From the NCBI RefSeq assembly GCF_008728515.1, contig NC_044984.1, positions 102,503,407 through 102,567,406 on the forward strand: DNA of 64,000 nt, written 5' to 3'. The position numbers and the translations under genes were made by a program. Positions 22,805 through 34,560 of this stretch are shown here, in pieces; position 1 is the stretch's first letter, and each line of letters opens with the position of its first letter. The notes beneath the pieces are model-generated. The model saw nothing but the letters and a program-made list of their open reading frames with translations. It made no database searches and was not told the origin of the DNA. Origin of the DNA: Papio anubis. Taxonomy: Eukaryota > Chordata > Mammalia > Primates > Cercopithecidae.

Positions 22805-22910
22805 GGGGGTGTGTGTGTGCGCGTGTGTGTATGTAAGAGAGAGAGAGAGATAGAGACAGTGAGAGACAGAGAGGCATAGAGAGAGAGAGAGAAGAAACAG
22901 AGATAGAGAC
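22805..22910 (+). repeat. (TG)n/(GA)n low-complexity
   Basis: A short TG run followed by about 80 bases of GAGA and GACA units; a related GA-rich stretch occurs at 23383-23430. Confidence 0.8.
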
Positions 22911-23970
22911 AGAAAATGTTCAGGGTGGCAGGTGGGTTGGTGTATAACTACTTTTGTGCCTGTGTGACTGGCATAGCTGCTCAGGAAGAATTACATGCCT
23001 CTGTGTATAAAATTGCCTTTGTGTTCTCCTGCCTCTCTGTGTTTTGAAACTGTATCCCACAAGTTGCCGTTATGACCATCCATTTATAATGGGTCTGTGC
23101 AGGTCCTTGTATATGGAATTGCACCCGTGTAAAGGAGAAAATGGTCAGTGTGCATGAAACCCATGTGTGAGAAGCTGCCTGTCTATTTGGGGAGGGCATG
23201 CCTTCCACATATGCCTTTTGTCCTTGGCTGCTGTGACAGGGAGGAATTGTGGGGAGAAGTGGTGGGTGGGATGAGGTCACTGGAGTGTCGTGGAAGTATT
23301 CCTGCCTGAGTATGTGCACAGGTATGGAAGAGGTTATCTATGAGAGGCATCCCTTCTGTGTATGTTTGTAAGAGAGAGAGTGTGTGTATGTAAGAAAGAG
23401 AGAGAGAGAGCGACAGAGACACAGAGACAGACCCTGAGCGTAATGCTTTGCACAGGCATATGCAGCAGGGAAGTCAGGGAGAGTCCAGGAGTACAGAGAA
23501 GTCCACTCTGTTCCCTGGTGGGTGGGGATGAGTGTTTCTAAACCTCCATATACCGCTGAAGGAAGACCCTGTGTTCTTCCTCCTCATGCATCAGAGGGGC
23601 TTCTGTGAGGAGGTGCTGATGTCCAGGGGCTGTTTTCCAGCCAGAGGGAGAGGCAAAGTGTTATATACTGCCACATGGACAGTAAGCAGGGGATGAGCTG
23701 GGCCAGGCAGAGGAAAGAGAGAGGGGCTTCTCCTCCCCCAGGCAGGGAGAGCTCAGGAGGACTGAGAGTGCTGGGGTGACTGTGGTGGGGAGGGGAGAGG
23801 AAAATCTCTGAAACGGTGTGAGTTTATTCCAGAATCCAGAAGAACATGGCCTTTCAGCCTTTCTCTAAGGGTTCATCTTGGCTCACAAAAGTCATTATGT
23901 GATGACTGATTGAGCTCTGATCTGGGGCCCAGGCTACACTCTGTCCCCAGTATTAAACCAAGGCTGACCT

Positions 23971-24360
23971 GGTCACAGACTGAGCCCAATCCTAGAGCCT
24001 CGAACCTGATCACAGACTGAGCCCTAATCCTGTGCATATACTGATCCACAAACCCTCATTCCAGCCCCACACTGACTGAGTCACATTGGACTGAGTCCCA
24101 GACTACTTATACTGAGCCTTGACCCTAGTCATCGACTACCCTCCAACCTGGGTCACAGACTGAGCCCTGACCTGCCTCAGAACTAATGCTGATAGTGTCT
24201 CCTGACTGAGTCCTAATCTCTGTCATGCACTGAGCTCTGATTCTGGTCACAGGTGGAGCCCCAGTCCTGGCCCTGCATAAGTCATGATCTTGGTCACTCC
24301 AAGCCCTGGGTCTGGTCCTGCCCCTGATCTCAGATCAAGAGGTCACAGGCTGAGCCGTGA
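23971..24360 (+). repeat. Degenerate tandem array, about 36-bp unit
   Basis: The phrase 'ggtcacagactgagccctga' and close variants recur at about 23971, 24008, 24080, 24151, 24219, 24246 and 24341. Spacing is near 36 bp or multiples, with decayed copies between. I do not recognise it as a known dispersed family. Confidence 0.65.
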
Positions 24361-24713
24361 ACCAATGTTCCAGTTTTCTTTCACTTTTCTAAATATTATT
24401 CACGCAACCAAATCCTCCCAACTGGAAGTGCAGAAAGCCATGCAGCGTGTAGCCCCAAGCTCTCACGGATCCTTCTCAGAATTCTCAGATTATGTGCCTT
24501 ATGCAACTCCCTGCTTTCCACCTGCCCACTGTGCTTTCAAACCACAGATCACTGTCAGATGGGAGGGGGTGGTGCGAAAGCCCTTTAGGCTGAAGGTGGG
24601 GCTGGACAGTTTACCAGGCTCTTCTTCGGCGAATTTCTGCCCTTCCTATCACACTTCATCAGCCACCTGGAATAAAAGCTTTGTATTTCAGACCCAGAAA
24701 AAACCAAGGTATC

Positions 24714-24840
24714 ATTCATTCATTCATTCATTCAGCACATATTTACTGAGCATCTACCATGTGCCAGGCACTGCTCTCAATTCTAGGAACTATAAAAGTA
24801 ATAAGACAGACAAAAATCTATGCTACAGCAATGTACGTTT
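24714..24840 (-). repeat. L2-like 3' end with (ATTC)n
   Basis: An (ATTC)n run, then 'gcacatatttactgagcatc' and 'taccatgtgccaggcactgc', is the antisense L2 3' end pattern. Confidence 0.65.
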
Positions 24841-25925
24841 TACCGGTACTGAGCAGATATCTCAAAGTAATCAGAAAGCTTTCAGGGAGAAGATGGTGAC
24901 ACAAAGAAGGAAAAGGACTCAAGTGGCTCCTGACCAACCCCATGAGGTTGTTAAAACAGAGATCATTAACTCCATTTTGTAGGGAGACATTGTTGCTCAG
25001 AGGCAGGCAGTGGCTGGTCCAAGCCACACAGAAACTAATAGTGTTACACACACAACCTGTGGGTGCAATTGTTTGGCAGGTGACCACAACCAAGGAGGAT
25101 TTAACAGGGGGATTTTATTACTTATCACAAGTAAGTAGGACACTAGGGGTGGTTCCCAAAGCAGTGCCTCCATGAACAACGGTGAACACAGGGCTTGTAT
25201 TGAGCTAGTGAGCCGAGCCATTGTATGCAGAGGTAGGGTCAAGGCCACACAGGTGCAGTCGAGAATCATCCTTCCACATATGTTACATGCATAGAAAATG
25301 GCCAATAAGTTCCTCCCTGGGATTGGACAGGGTGTGGGGTTAGTATGGTAATGAGGAGAGTTCGCCAAAGTTCATCTCCAACTCAGGCATCTATGGATCC
25401 AACTGGGTTTTGATTTTCCAGAGCTGAGCTTCTTCCTGGAACTTTTTCGAAACAGCAGGAACTCAAGGTGCAACAGTCACAGGTGGATACTTGTTCACAG
25501 TGCATTCCCCAAAACCCAGAAAGCCTAGGTTGCTATAGCAGAGCTGAGGCCACTGCTGTCTTCTCCAAGGACCTAAAAGTCCTTTCCACATACAGAGAGT
25601 GACAAGGCCCTTGCACCCAAAGAAGAAGGAAAGCTTTGGATCCAAGCATTCCCCAGTGTAGGATCCATGCCTGGCCTGGAAACCAGGACACCTGGACTCT
25701 TGTCCTGCTGCTGCCTGGGGCTCACTATGACTCCAGGACTCAGGAGAAAGACCAGGGCTCGGAATCTGCTGATTTTGGGGATACCTTCTGGATTCTCCTG
25801 TAACCCCAGAGGAGGCTGCAGACACATCCCAGTGGAAAATGTGGGAGTAGGCAGAGGGGGAGGCAAAAAGGATGCTGGGAGTAGATCCTCAGGGACCCAA
25901 CCTCCTCCCAGAGGCCCAGCCCCCC

Positions 25926-26285
25926 TTTCTTCCCCTTTCTCTCCTTCATTGTTTTCTCGCCTCATCCCTCCCCCTTTTCTGTTTTTCTTTGCCCAGCCTC
26001 CTGTTCTCAATTCCCCTCTTTGTGGTCTCTGATTTCCTCCAGCTGCTCATTAAATCTCTTTTCTTTCCTGCCTTTCTGCCCCTCCTTCTCTTCTCTCTTC
26101 TCCTCTTCCTTCCTCCCCCCCTTTCTCTCCCTCCCTTTCTCCTTTTCTCTCTTCCTTGATTTTTGTTTCTGCCTGTGCAAACTCTCTCCATCTCTACCTC
26201 TTGATCTCTGAGCTCTCTGCCTCTCTCTACGCCTCCTGCCCCCCACCCCTGTTGTCCTCTCCCATCTCCTCATCCTCTTCCTGAA
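25926..26285 (+). repeat. Long polypyrimidine tract
   Basis: About 360 bases dominated by C and T (ccctccttctcttctctc and similar). The minus-strand ORFs rich in Arg, Lys and Glu over it are artefacts. Confidence 0.85.
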
Positions 26286-26419
26286 GAGTGGGGGCGACTC
26301 AGCAGGATCCAGACATAGTGAGACAAACGCTACCCAGGCTGGTAACCAAGGAGGTGGTTTCCTTAGCAACAGAATCTGCAGGCACACGCTCCACTGCCCC
26401 AGCCCTTAGCTATTACAGT

Positions 26420-26444
26420 AAGAGAGAGAGAGAGAGAGAGAGAA
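26420..26444 (+). repeat. (GA)n microsatellite
   Basis: About 12 GA units. Confidence 0.9.
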
Positions 26445-27034
26445 TGGGGTGTGGGGGTGCAAGCCTGAAAACAGTAAAGAAACTACTATGTGCTCCTCAT
26501 GAGAGGGGACAGTGCTCAGAGACCAGCTCAGTGCCTGGCACTTTGGGGGCACTCAAAAATGTGAGAAGTGTGGGGTTTTGGGGTCAGAGAGAGGCACAGA
26601 GTATGGAGAGAGCTGGGGAAGAATCTGCAGGACACGGTAACACACTGGATGTGGGGATGGGGAGATGACAGGACAAAGAGGACCCCAAGGTTCTGGCCTG
26701 AGCAGCTCCAGAGAGGGAACAGAGGAGCCAAGCAGAAAGGGAGAAAAGACGTTGATTTGGCACGGCTCCCTGTCCCCAAGAGTTCGCCACCTAAGTTGGG
26801 GGTGGGAGGAGGGAAGGTAAGAGATGACAGAAATATCTCATTCAATTCTCTCTTATAAATAGGCAATGAGGAACATGGGAGAGGGAACATGTACAGTTTT
26901 AAATTACTGAACTTTGATAAGTTAAATAATTTGCTCAGGGGACACAAAAGTTGGTGGCAGCACTTGGATTTGAACCTGGGGATGATCCAAGGCCCATCCA
27001 GAGGGTGGAGGGGACAGAAGAGGGCAGAATATGC

Positions 27035-27036
<2 letters not shown>

Positions 27037-27072
<36 letters not shown>

Positions 27073-27130
27073 GCAGAGAAAGGACAGAGAGAGAAAAAGG
27101 ACAGGGAGAGAGAAGCAGAGAAAGAGAGAT
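27037..27130 (+). repeat. (GA)n and purine-rich tract
   Basis: (GA)n from about 27041 to 27072 followed by AGA/GGACA purine-rich sequence. Confidence 0.85.
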
Positions 27131-27949
27131 TTACATCATTGATCTGGCATTTCTTCCCACTGGGAAAACAAAAATATGTTCACTTTTAGAGAAATGAGAG
27201 GAGATAAAGGCACCCCACTGTATGATAGCTTTGGCGGTTATAAATAACTGTCCCCAAAGAAAACACCTGTCAAGACACATTCACTTCCAGAGAGACAAAT
27301 TGTATCCCCAGTCCATGTTGATATTTAAATGACTCAGTGGATGTCAGGGGGCAGAGGGCAGAAAGTTGATCAATGTAACACGGAAACCTAGCTCAGCTTT
27401 CCCAAAAAGCAATAAAACGGGTAGGTGCAGAGAGCTGTAAATCTGGATGATAATAATATCTGTCCTCGCAAAAGCAACATGTTTATTTATCATGTTTGCA
27501 GGTTTACTGTTGCCCCTCAAATTTACAGTCAGCAATCTGCCGGTGAGCACAGGGAGGAACACGAGAATGAGAACAAACTGGTAGAGCACTGAGAAGGAAG
27601 AAATGATAAAATATTTATCCCCTCCCCACACCCTCTCTGCCCCGGCTGCCTTAAATCCAATTTCAAACAAAGGTGGTGATTTATCCGAGCGAGGCTGGGC
27701 AGCTCTATTTCAGGCCTCTGACAGCTAATTGAAATGAGCAGTCATTATGGAATGGAATGTGTTGCAGCAAAATGATTTTTGTGTATTCTGGAGTCATTTG
27801 CTAAACAATTATGGAGAAATGAACAGCCAGCCAGGGGTGAGAGAGAGGGTATAGCACTTGATGGCGACAAGACTTTTCCGTGTCCTTTCAAAATGAGGGA
27901 CAAAAGGGAGGAAGAGAAATTCTTTTCTGAGACATAAGTTAGGTGCCTA

Positions 27950-28095
27950 ACCTGTTACCATAATTACCTGGGCTTCCAGAACTTGCAATGCCTAGTTGTT
28001 ATCCCAGACCTCCTGAATCAGATTTTCTAAAATATGAGGACCAGACGTCCTCTTGTATTTCCCAAAGCTTCCCAGGTATAGGGACCACTGCAATA
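27950..28095 (+). repeat. MER5-like fragment
   Basis: 'taattacctgggcttccaga', 'cagacctcctgaatcagatt' and 'agcttcccaggtatagggac' follow the MER5 layout. Confidence 0.4.
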
Positions 28096-28663
28096 AGAGA
28101 TGGTGCACCAGGAGGGTGGGTTACAATGATCCTGTAGACTTGCTGTGAGGCAAAGGTGTGTTTACAATGGACCTATTGATAACTACTGGCCCCAATGTAG
28201 GCACTGCCATGACAGCAGAGCACAAAGCATTGCTGATATTATCCACGCATCCATGGCTCTTCATGCATTTTGATCTATGTATTCCTATAGTTAGCATACT
28301 ACCTGGCACATAGTAAGTGCTATGGAGATGTCTGTTGATTTTCTGAATAAGTGAATCAAGGAATATTAAAGGATATTGAAATAAAAGCCACAAGTCGCTT
28401 GCCAGACCAGGCCTGAGCCAGTCCTTTAGCTGCCCTGAATATTACCTCTAGTAATACAGAATTGTTTCTTATTGTCCCAACCCCATCTTGGACCCCCAAA
28501 GCCAATAGTGTGGTGCAGTCCACCACCCCAGCTCTCAACAGCCAACATACCTCTTCCCAAATTCACATTCAGTGGCATTCCATGGGTAGCTTAAAATTGG
28601 CCATGGTGGGAATATACACCATGGAAACTGGCAAATGCTACAAATCAGGTTTTTCTTTTCATT

Positions 28664-28831
28664 TCTTCCTTCCTTCCTTCCTGCCTTCCCTCCTTCCTTC
28701 CTTCCTTCCTTCCTTTCTCTTCTCTTTTTTCCTCTTCTTCTCCTTCCCATTTCCCCTGACCACCTTCTTTTCTTCTTCTCCTTCTTCTTCTTCTTCTTCT
28801 TTTTCTTCTCCTCCTTCTTCTTCTTCTTCTT

Positions 28832-28862
<31 letters not shown>
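28664..28862 (+). repeat. (TTCC)n and (TTC)n repeat block
   Basis: A TTCC/TCCC tetranucleotide tract at about 28664-28716 is followed by mixed pyrimidines. A TTC (GAA on the other strand) tract follows, with an uninterrupted run of about 15 units at about 28815-28861. Confidence 0.92.
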
Positions 28863-29127
28863 TTTTTGCAGAAAAAGTTAAGTACCAGCACATCACTGCC
28901 CGAAGCACAAAGGCACATACTATGCTACTTCTTTTCTTTTCCATATCTTCATTCATACTGTCTCCTCCACTTGAAAGCCTTTATCTGGCTGATGTCTTGG
29001 CCTCCTTATAACTTCTCTGAGCCTCCTCCTTTTCCAGGCAGCTTCCCCTGACTACAGAGACCAGATTTGATTCCTCCTGTAACCTCCCTTATCACAGCTC
29101 TGGACTTGGCCATTTAGTTTAGTAATT

Positions 29128-29160
29128 GTGTGTGTGTGTGTGTGTGTGCACGTGTGTGTC
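29128..29160 (+). repeat. (TG)n microsatellite
   Basis: About 11 TG units followed by a short imperfect continuation. Confidence 0.9.
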
Positions 29161-29394
29161 TCACAAAGATATGAGCTTCATTATGATGAAACAAAATCTT
29201 CATTTCTGGATTCACATTGTGCCTCTTGGTACAGACTAGATGATGTGCAAGTGTTCCGCTGATAAAGAATGAATACATCAATTATATTTAACACCATCTA
29301 CCAATCTGTTGGCCTCACAAATCTTTGAGTCAGTAGGTAGAAAGATCTGCCTGCCCAGAGACTGGCCAAGGAGAAAGGGAAAGAAGAAACTACA

Positions 29395-29640
29395 GTGATG
29401 ATAATAGCAAATATTTATTGGATAATAATTCTGTGCTGAGCACTATGCTGGGAGCTTCATGTATGTAACATCAATGAAGCATCCATGGGGGGCAGAGACT
29501 CCTATTGCCCCTATTTTTCAGCTGGGGAAATCAAAGCTCAAAAAGATGAAGTTATTTTCCCAAGGTCACACAGCTTGGAAATAATGGACTTTGAACCCAG
29601 GGAGTCTAGTTTCAGAGTCCATATATTTAACCACTATTCT
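29395..29640 (-). repeat. MIR element, near full length
   Basis: 'gcaaatatttattggataat', 'aaggtcacacagcttggaaa' and 'ctttgaacccagggagtcta', ending 'ttaaccactattctgc'. Confidence 0.85.
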
Positions 29641-30424
29641 GCATCGTAGGGGGGCACATGTGTCCAGAGTCAAGAAGACAGGGTGGGTCTTGCAAGGCAG
29701 CAGTGAGGGTTGTCGGTGGTAGCATCCAACAAGAAGGAGACTGCTGCAACACAAGAGATGAGGGAAGAAAACAGACCCAGCAAAGTGCTGGCCTTTCTGG
29801 GGCTGAGGACCCATGGGGTGAGGTGAGATGAAGATCAGGCCACCACAAGGGAAGCAGGCTGGCAGCTGATGGTACAGACACCTTTGGGTTCTTAGCTGCA
29901 CAGTTGGTTTATAGGTTCCCATGGCAACTGCCAAGCAATAATCTCTTATTCCACAGCTCAGTGGTTCCCTAGAAATTCTTTCCTCCTTGCTTCTACCACT
30001 ACACCCCCCAGCCCATGGAGGCAGGGTGGCAGTTTCTTCTCCAGGAATGACTACACTGGAGAAGAAACCATAGCCCAAGACCCTTTTTTACAACAATGGA
30101 GGAGGGAAATTTGAGTGGAGGCAGAAAAAAGAGAAAAGGGACTTAAAACCTCAAAAGTCATATCATCCAACTGGAAAGGGTCTGGGAGAGGAAGAGGAAT
30201 TCTCAGAACCCCTTAAAAATTTAATGAAAACCATGAATTGATTCTCCAGAAAAATAAGTGCAAGCACATATACACATGCTCGCAAAGTTTTATGTATAGT
30301 TTTAAGGAACATTTGGACCCCTTGGGACTGAAATTAGGAAATAAAAATCAATGAATCCAGTGGTTTCCAAATTAGGGCAGTGGAATTCTGTCTTTAATCA
30401 AAACTAAGTGCAAAATCCTAATCT

Positions 30425-30645
30425 CTAATAGTGGTTCTCAAGCAGAAATGATTTTGCACCCCAGGGGATATTCAGCAATGTCTGGAGATATTTTTGGTTT
30501 TCATAACTAGGGGAAGGGGGAGTTGCTAATGTCATCTACCGGGTAGGAATGATGCTGTTCAATGTACTCCAATGCACCCACCACAACAAAGTGTGATCTG
30601 ACACAAAATGTCAACAGTGTTGATGCTGACAAGCCCTGGTGTAAT
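30425..30645 (+). repeat. MER20-type hAT element
   Basis: 'atattcagcaatgtctggag', 'tatttttggttttcataact', 'ccaccacaacaaagtgtgat' and 'aaaatgtcaacagtgttgat' match the MER20 consensus as I remember it. Confidence 0.7.
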
Positions 30646-30654
30646 ATAATAAAT

Positions 30655-30830
30655 AAAGGTGGGGAGCGGGGGATAGAACACCTCCAGTGTCAGACAAACC
30701 TGATTTACATTTAGACTCAGCTGTGTGACCTAGGACCAGCTGTCAAATGTCAGAGAGCCTTAGTTCTCTCATCTCTAAAATGGAGGTCATCGTGGAGTTT
30801 AACTTATGAGAGTGTTGTATTAGTCACCGT
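30655..30830 (+). repeat. MIR element (sense)
   Basis: 'ctcagctgtgtgacctagga' followed by 'agttctctcatctctaaaat'. Confidence 0.65.
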
Positions 30831-31824
30831 GCTATATACACAGGAAAAAAAAAAAAAGAGCGACAGTATTATTATCTTTATTATCATCACTATTATTGTT
30901 AATATTGTCATGGAAGATTTTACAAATGAAGAAATCAGCTTGTAATAACTCAGAGAAGTGTTTGCCATTGGCTAACTTGAGGGATCAAGGACATGATTAA
31001 GCCATGAAGTGCTTTGTCAGCTGAAAACCTGGCACAACAGTGTGGTCATGAGGCTTATTTTCTCTCTGTAGCTCATAAACTAGCCCTAACGGGTATGAAC
31101 TTCCCTCAGTAACATCAAGTAGGGAAACCTGTCATACGGACTACCTTGAAGTAGCCAGAAAAACCCATGTGGATATGTCCAGTGTGGTGGATTAGTCCAA
31201 AGCCTCACTATAATTGTACGAATATGTTTCCCACTTTCACCTATTCAAAGCTCGATATTCATCCTTGGAAAAAATCTTGATTCAAGAAATCTAAGTATGT
31301 TGACTGTCTTTGCTTGGGGTCCTTTGAAAGCAGATCTTGAGGCAAGGATTTGTGTATAGGTTGTTTAATTGAGAGATGACCCTAGGGAGCAGGAGAAGTG
31401 AGACAAGAAAGAAAAAGACCAACGTACACCACATTATCAAGTCATGACTTTGGGTCATGGGGGTGAGATTCCACTAGAACCTCCCAAGAAGTATATAGAG
31501 TGCCTCTGAGGGCCAACTGCCAGAAGGAGTTGGGAGTATCTATTCATCAGCTCTCCACTTTTACTAGTTGAGGGTTGTCCCTGGGGCTAATAACTCCCCT
31601 TGCATAGGCCCAAGCAAGATACACCTGAAGTTCATGACACTAGAGAAGCCAAGGGCCAAAAGTAGGGTGCATGGCATATGCTTGAGGCGAAATACAAAAG
31701 AGGGAGTGAATGGGAAGCCTCACAAAATTGTCTATGCCAGCCACAACTGAAATCAGAAGTGGGCTGACAGGTGCAAGTTAGAGCACCAGATGAAATATTA
31801 CAGCACATAGTATGGACACAAACT

Positions 31825-32010
31825 TTCTGAAGTTCTTGCTGGGTTTAAGTCTCACTTCCACCAAATATGAAACTCTCTGAGTCTCAATTTTCTCTTCTGT
31901 GAAGTAGAAGTAATGGTTCCCATCTCACAGAGCTGTTAGGAGAATGGAATAAGCTTGTGCTTATGAAGCGCCTGAAATACAGTAGGTGCTCTGTAAATAG
32001 GAGCTACCCT
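31825..32010 (+). repeat. MIR element (sense)
   Basis: 'tctctgagtctcaattttct' and 'cacagagctgttaggagaat' with the 3' end 'acagtaggtgctctgtaaat'. Confidence 0.65.
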
Positions 32011-32699
32011 TATGCCTGAGGAGCAGGCCTGGCCTCAAAGCAGTTTTTATTGGGTACGGAATCTACTCCACTTTCACTAACCTGTTTGACATGATTTATG
32101 TCAGACACAGAGTAAATTCCCAGAAAATTAAATTTGGTGACTCTGGGGAACTCTGAGGCCAAAGGTCAAAGGAAGACCAGATTGGCAAGGGATAAAGGCA
32201 GAAACATCAACAGCAGGCTCTTTGGAAATGAATGCTGCAATAATTACCTTCCACTAGAAGACCTCATCAGAGTCATCCCCAAGTCCTTATTAGCAGTTAA
32301 TATCCAGAGCAGGTTTCAACTGACATTGTCTCGACAGAACAGAAAAAAACTTTTACTTACTCTTCCAAGTAAAGAAACTACCAGACCAATCAGTAGAGGG
32401 TCTCAAATTCACATGCCCAGAGGAGCCAGATGTGTACCACAAGTGAGTTAAGTATGAACTAATTTCACATACTGAACACAAAAGAATACTTCTCATTTTC
32501 ACGAAGAAATATATTCTACCCCTGTAATATTCAGGAAACATGGGGTTCTCATAGCCTTTGTTCAATTCTCATTTTTGATAGAGACATACAGAGACATGTA
32601 CTTCTCTACTACAAGAAAAATATGCCAGCACAGAACTAAATGGCAGCTAACTCTGTGTCAAAGAACCAATAGGGAGTGGTGGGAACTGGAGATTATCTG

Positions 32700-34560
32700 T
32701 CTCAGTGACACAGAAAAACATGGAGTAGGGAATTAAAAGAATCAGTCTCTCCACTAAAACAACCATAAGCTGGTGAAGACTGAAATAATACACTTTTTGG
32801 AACTTGGGAATTTAATCCAAAACTTACAACAACCAAGGGAATGCTTAATGAAGAAAAGAGAAGCTGAATTTCAGCATTTAAGGAAATCTTTATTGGGTCA
32901 CTGTCTAACCATTGAGATGGTGGAACAGAGACTTCACTGACCACACATGACAAGGAATACAGACTTTGCAAAAATAATTTGGAAAAGTTACTGAACAAAT
33001 GAACAGTTGCAGCCTCCAACAATCAACAACAGTAAATCCTGGGAGCAGAGAGAATGTGATATCCAGAGTTACCACTCTATAATACTGAACACAACCAGCT
33101 CTCACAAGGCATGCAAAGGAATGGGAAAGTATGACTTAGTCAAAGGGAAAAATAAATAAATTAACAGAAGTCATCTCTGAGAAAGCCCAGACATTAGAGT
33201 AACTTGACAATAACCTTAAATAAATGGTTCTAAATATATCTGAGCAATTAAAGGAAACCATGAACAAATAACTAAAGTAAATCAGGAAAATGATGTATGA
33301 ATAAAATGAGAATATCAGAAACAACATTGAAACTATAAAAAGAAACCAAATAGAAATTCTAGACCTGTAAGGTAAAATAACTGAAATCAAAATTCACTAA
33401 AGGGGTTCAGCAGCTGATTTGAGCAGGCAGAAACAAAGAATCAGTGAGCCAGAAAATGGAAAAATTAGAATGATCTGTTCTGAGGAACAGAATTGAAAAA
33501 GAATAAAGAAAAGTGAAGAGAACCTAAGGAACATAGGACACTATCAAGCATAACGATATATGCATATAGGAGTTCCTGAAGGAGGAGAGAAAAATAAATG
33601 GATATAAAGAATAGTTGAAAAAATAACAGCCCAAAACTTCACAAATTTGATTAAATACATGAATCTATACATCCAAAAGCTCAATAAACTCTTAGTAGAA
33701 TAAACTCAAGGACATTCACATTGAGACATTTTATAATTAAATGGTCAAAAGACAAAAACAAAGATAACCTTAAAAACAGTAAAAGAGAAGTGATTTGTCC
33801 CATACAAGGGATCCTCAATAAGATTAACAGCCAATTTCTCATCAGAAACCATGAAAGCCAGAGGGCAGTGGGATATTAAAAGTCCTGAGAGAAAAATAAA
33901 ACTATCAACAAAGAATTCTATATCCTGCAAAACTATCCTTCAAAAATAAAGGAGAAATGGGCTGGGCGCGGTGGCTCAAGCCTGTAATCCCAGCACTTTG
34001 GGAGGCCGAGATGGGCGGATCACGAGGTCAGGAGATCAAGACCATCCTGGCTAACCCGGTGAAACCCCGTCTCTACTAAAAAATACAAAAAACTAGCCGG
34101 GTGAGGTGGCGGGCACCTGTAGTCTCAGCTACTAGGGAGGCTGAGGCAGGAGAATGGCGTAAACCCGGGAGGCAGAGCTTGCAGTGAGCTGAAATCCGGT
34201 CACTGCACTCCAGCCTGGGCGACAGAGTGAGACTTTGTCTCAAAAAAAAAATAAATAAATAAATTTAAAAAAAATAAAAGAGAAATGAAAGACATTCCTA
34301 GATAAACACAAGCTGAGAGAGCTCCTTGCTAGTAGACCTGCCCTACAACAAATGCTAAAGGGATACATTCAGGCTGAAATGTAAAAACAGTAGACAGTAA
34401 CACAAGGCCATGAAGGATAAAGGTAAACACATATGTAAATAGAAAATCCAGTATTGTTGTGTTTTTAACATAATTTGTGACCCTACAACACAAAGGTGAG
34501 GAAGGGAGATGGTGGAGCTGTGTAGGAGAATTTACGTCCCATGAAGGAGATGGTTACAAC
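32700..34560 (+). mobile_element. L1 (old primate/mammalian) internal fragment, interrupted by AluY
   Basis: A-rich strand with L1 phrases 'gaaccaaatagaaattct'-type, 'ggggttcagcagctgatttg', 'cctgaaggaggagag', 'aagggatcctcaataagatt', 'gaattctatatcctgcaaaa' and 'acctgccctacaacaaatgc'. This is the ORF1-like region of older L1P/L1M families. It is full of stops with no usable ORF. The start is fuzzy and older repeat DNA may extend to about 32150. Confidence 0.75.
33960..34272 (+). mobile_element. AluY, Old World monkey-type, inserted in L1
   Basis: Full-length sense Alu with an A-rich tail containing (AAAT)n. The 18-bp duplications 33942-33959 and 34270-34287 differ at one base. Diagnostic-looking stretches are 'ggtggctcaagcctg', 'aaaaaactagccgggtgagg', 'gcgtaaacccggg' and 'aaatccggtcactgc'. 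In human AluY I expect 'gcgtgaacccggg' and 'gagatcgcgccactgc' instead, while these forms are common in macaque/baboon AluY. Confidence 0.92.

Larger units (their letters stand above)
22746..32700. other. Intergenic DNA downstream of WSCD2
   Basis: No gene recognised. The interval contains GA/TG-rich low-complexity sequence (22805-22910, 23340-23415), a degenerate tandem array (23971-24360), an L2-like fragment (24714-24840), a polypyrimidine tract (25926-26285), (GA)n runs (26420, 27037), a repeat-free homeodomain-site-rich block (27600-27850), TTCC/TTC repeats (28664-28862), MIRs and a MER20. The stretches 24845-25920, 26445-27030, 28100-28600 and 31010-31820 show nothing I can name. Confidence 0.6.

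Noticed and set aside
24284..24982. 232-codon + strand ORF
   Set aside because: It runs from a decayed tandem array through an (ATTC)n/L2 fragment. No family resemblance and no splice or promoter context.
25946..26387. Arg/Lys/Glu-rich minus-strand ORFs
   Set aside because: They mirror the polypyrimidine tract; composition explains the open frames.
28535..28956. ORFs with long Lys or Arg runs on the minus strand
   Set aside because: They are translations of the TTC/TTCC pyrimidine repeat in different frames, not genes.
33000..34450. Possible coding remnants in an A-rich stretch
   Set aside because: The sequence follows a known old L1 region with many stops; it is a repeat, not a host gene.
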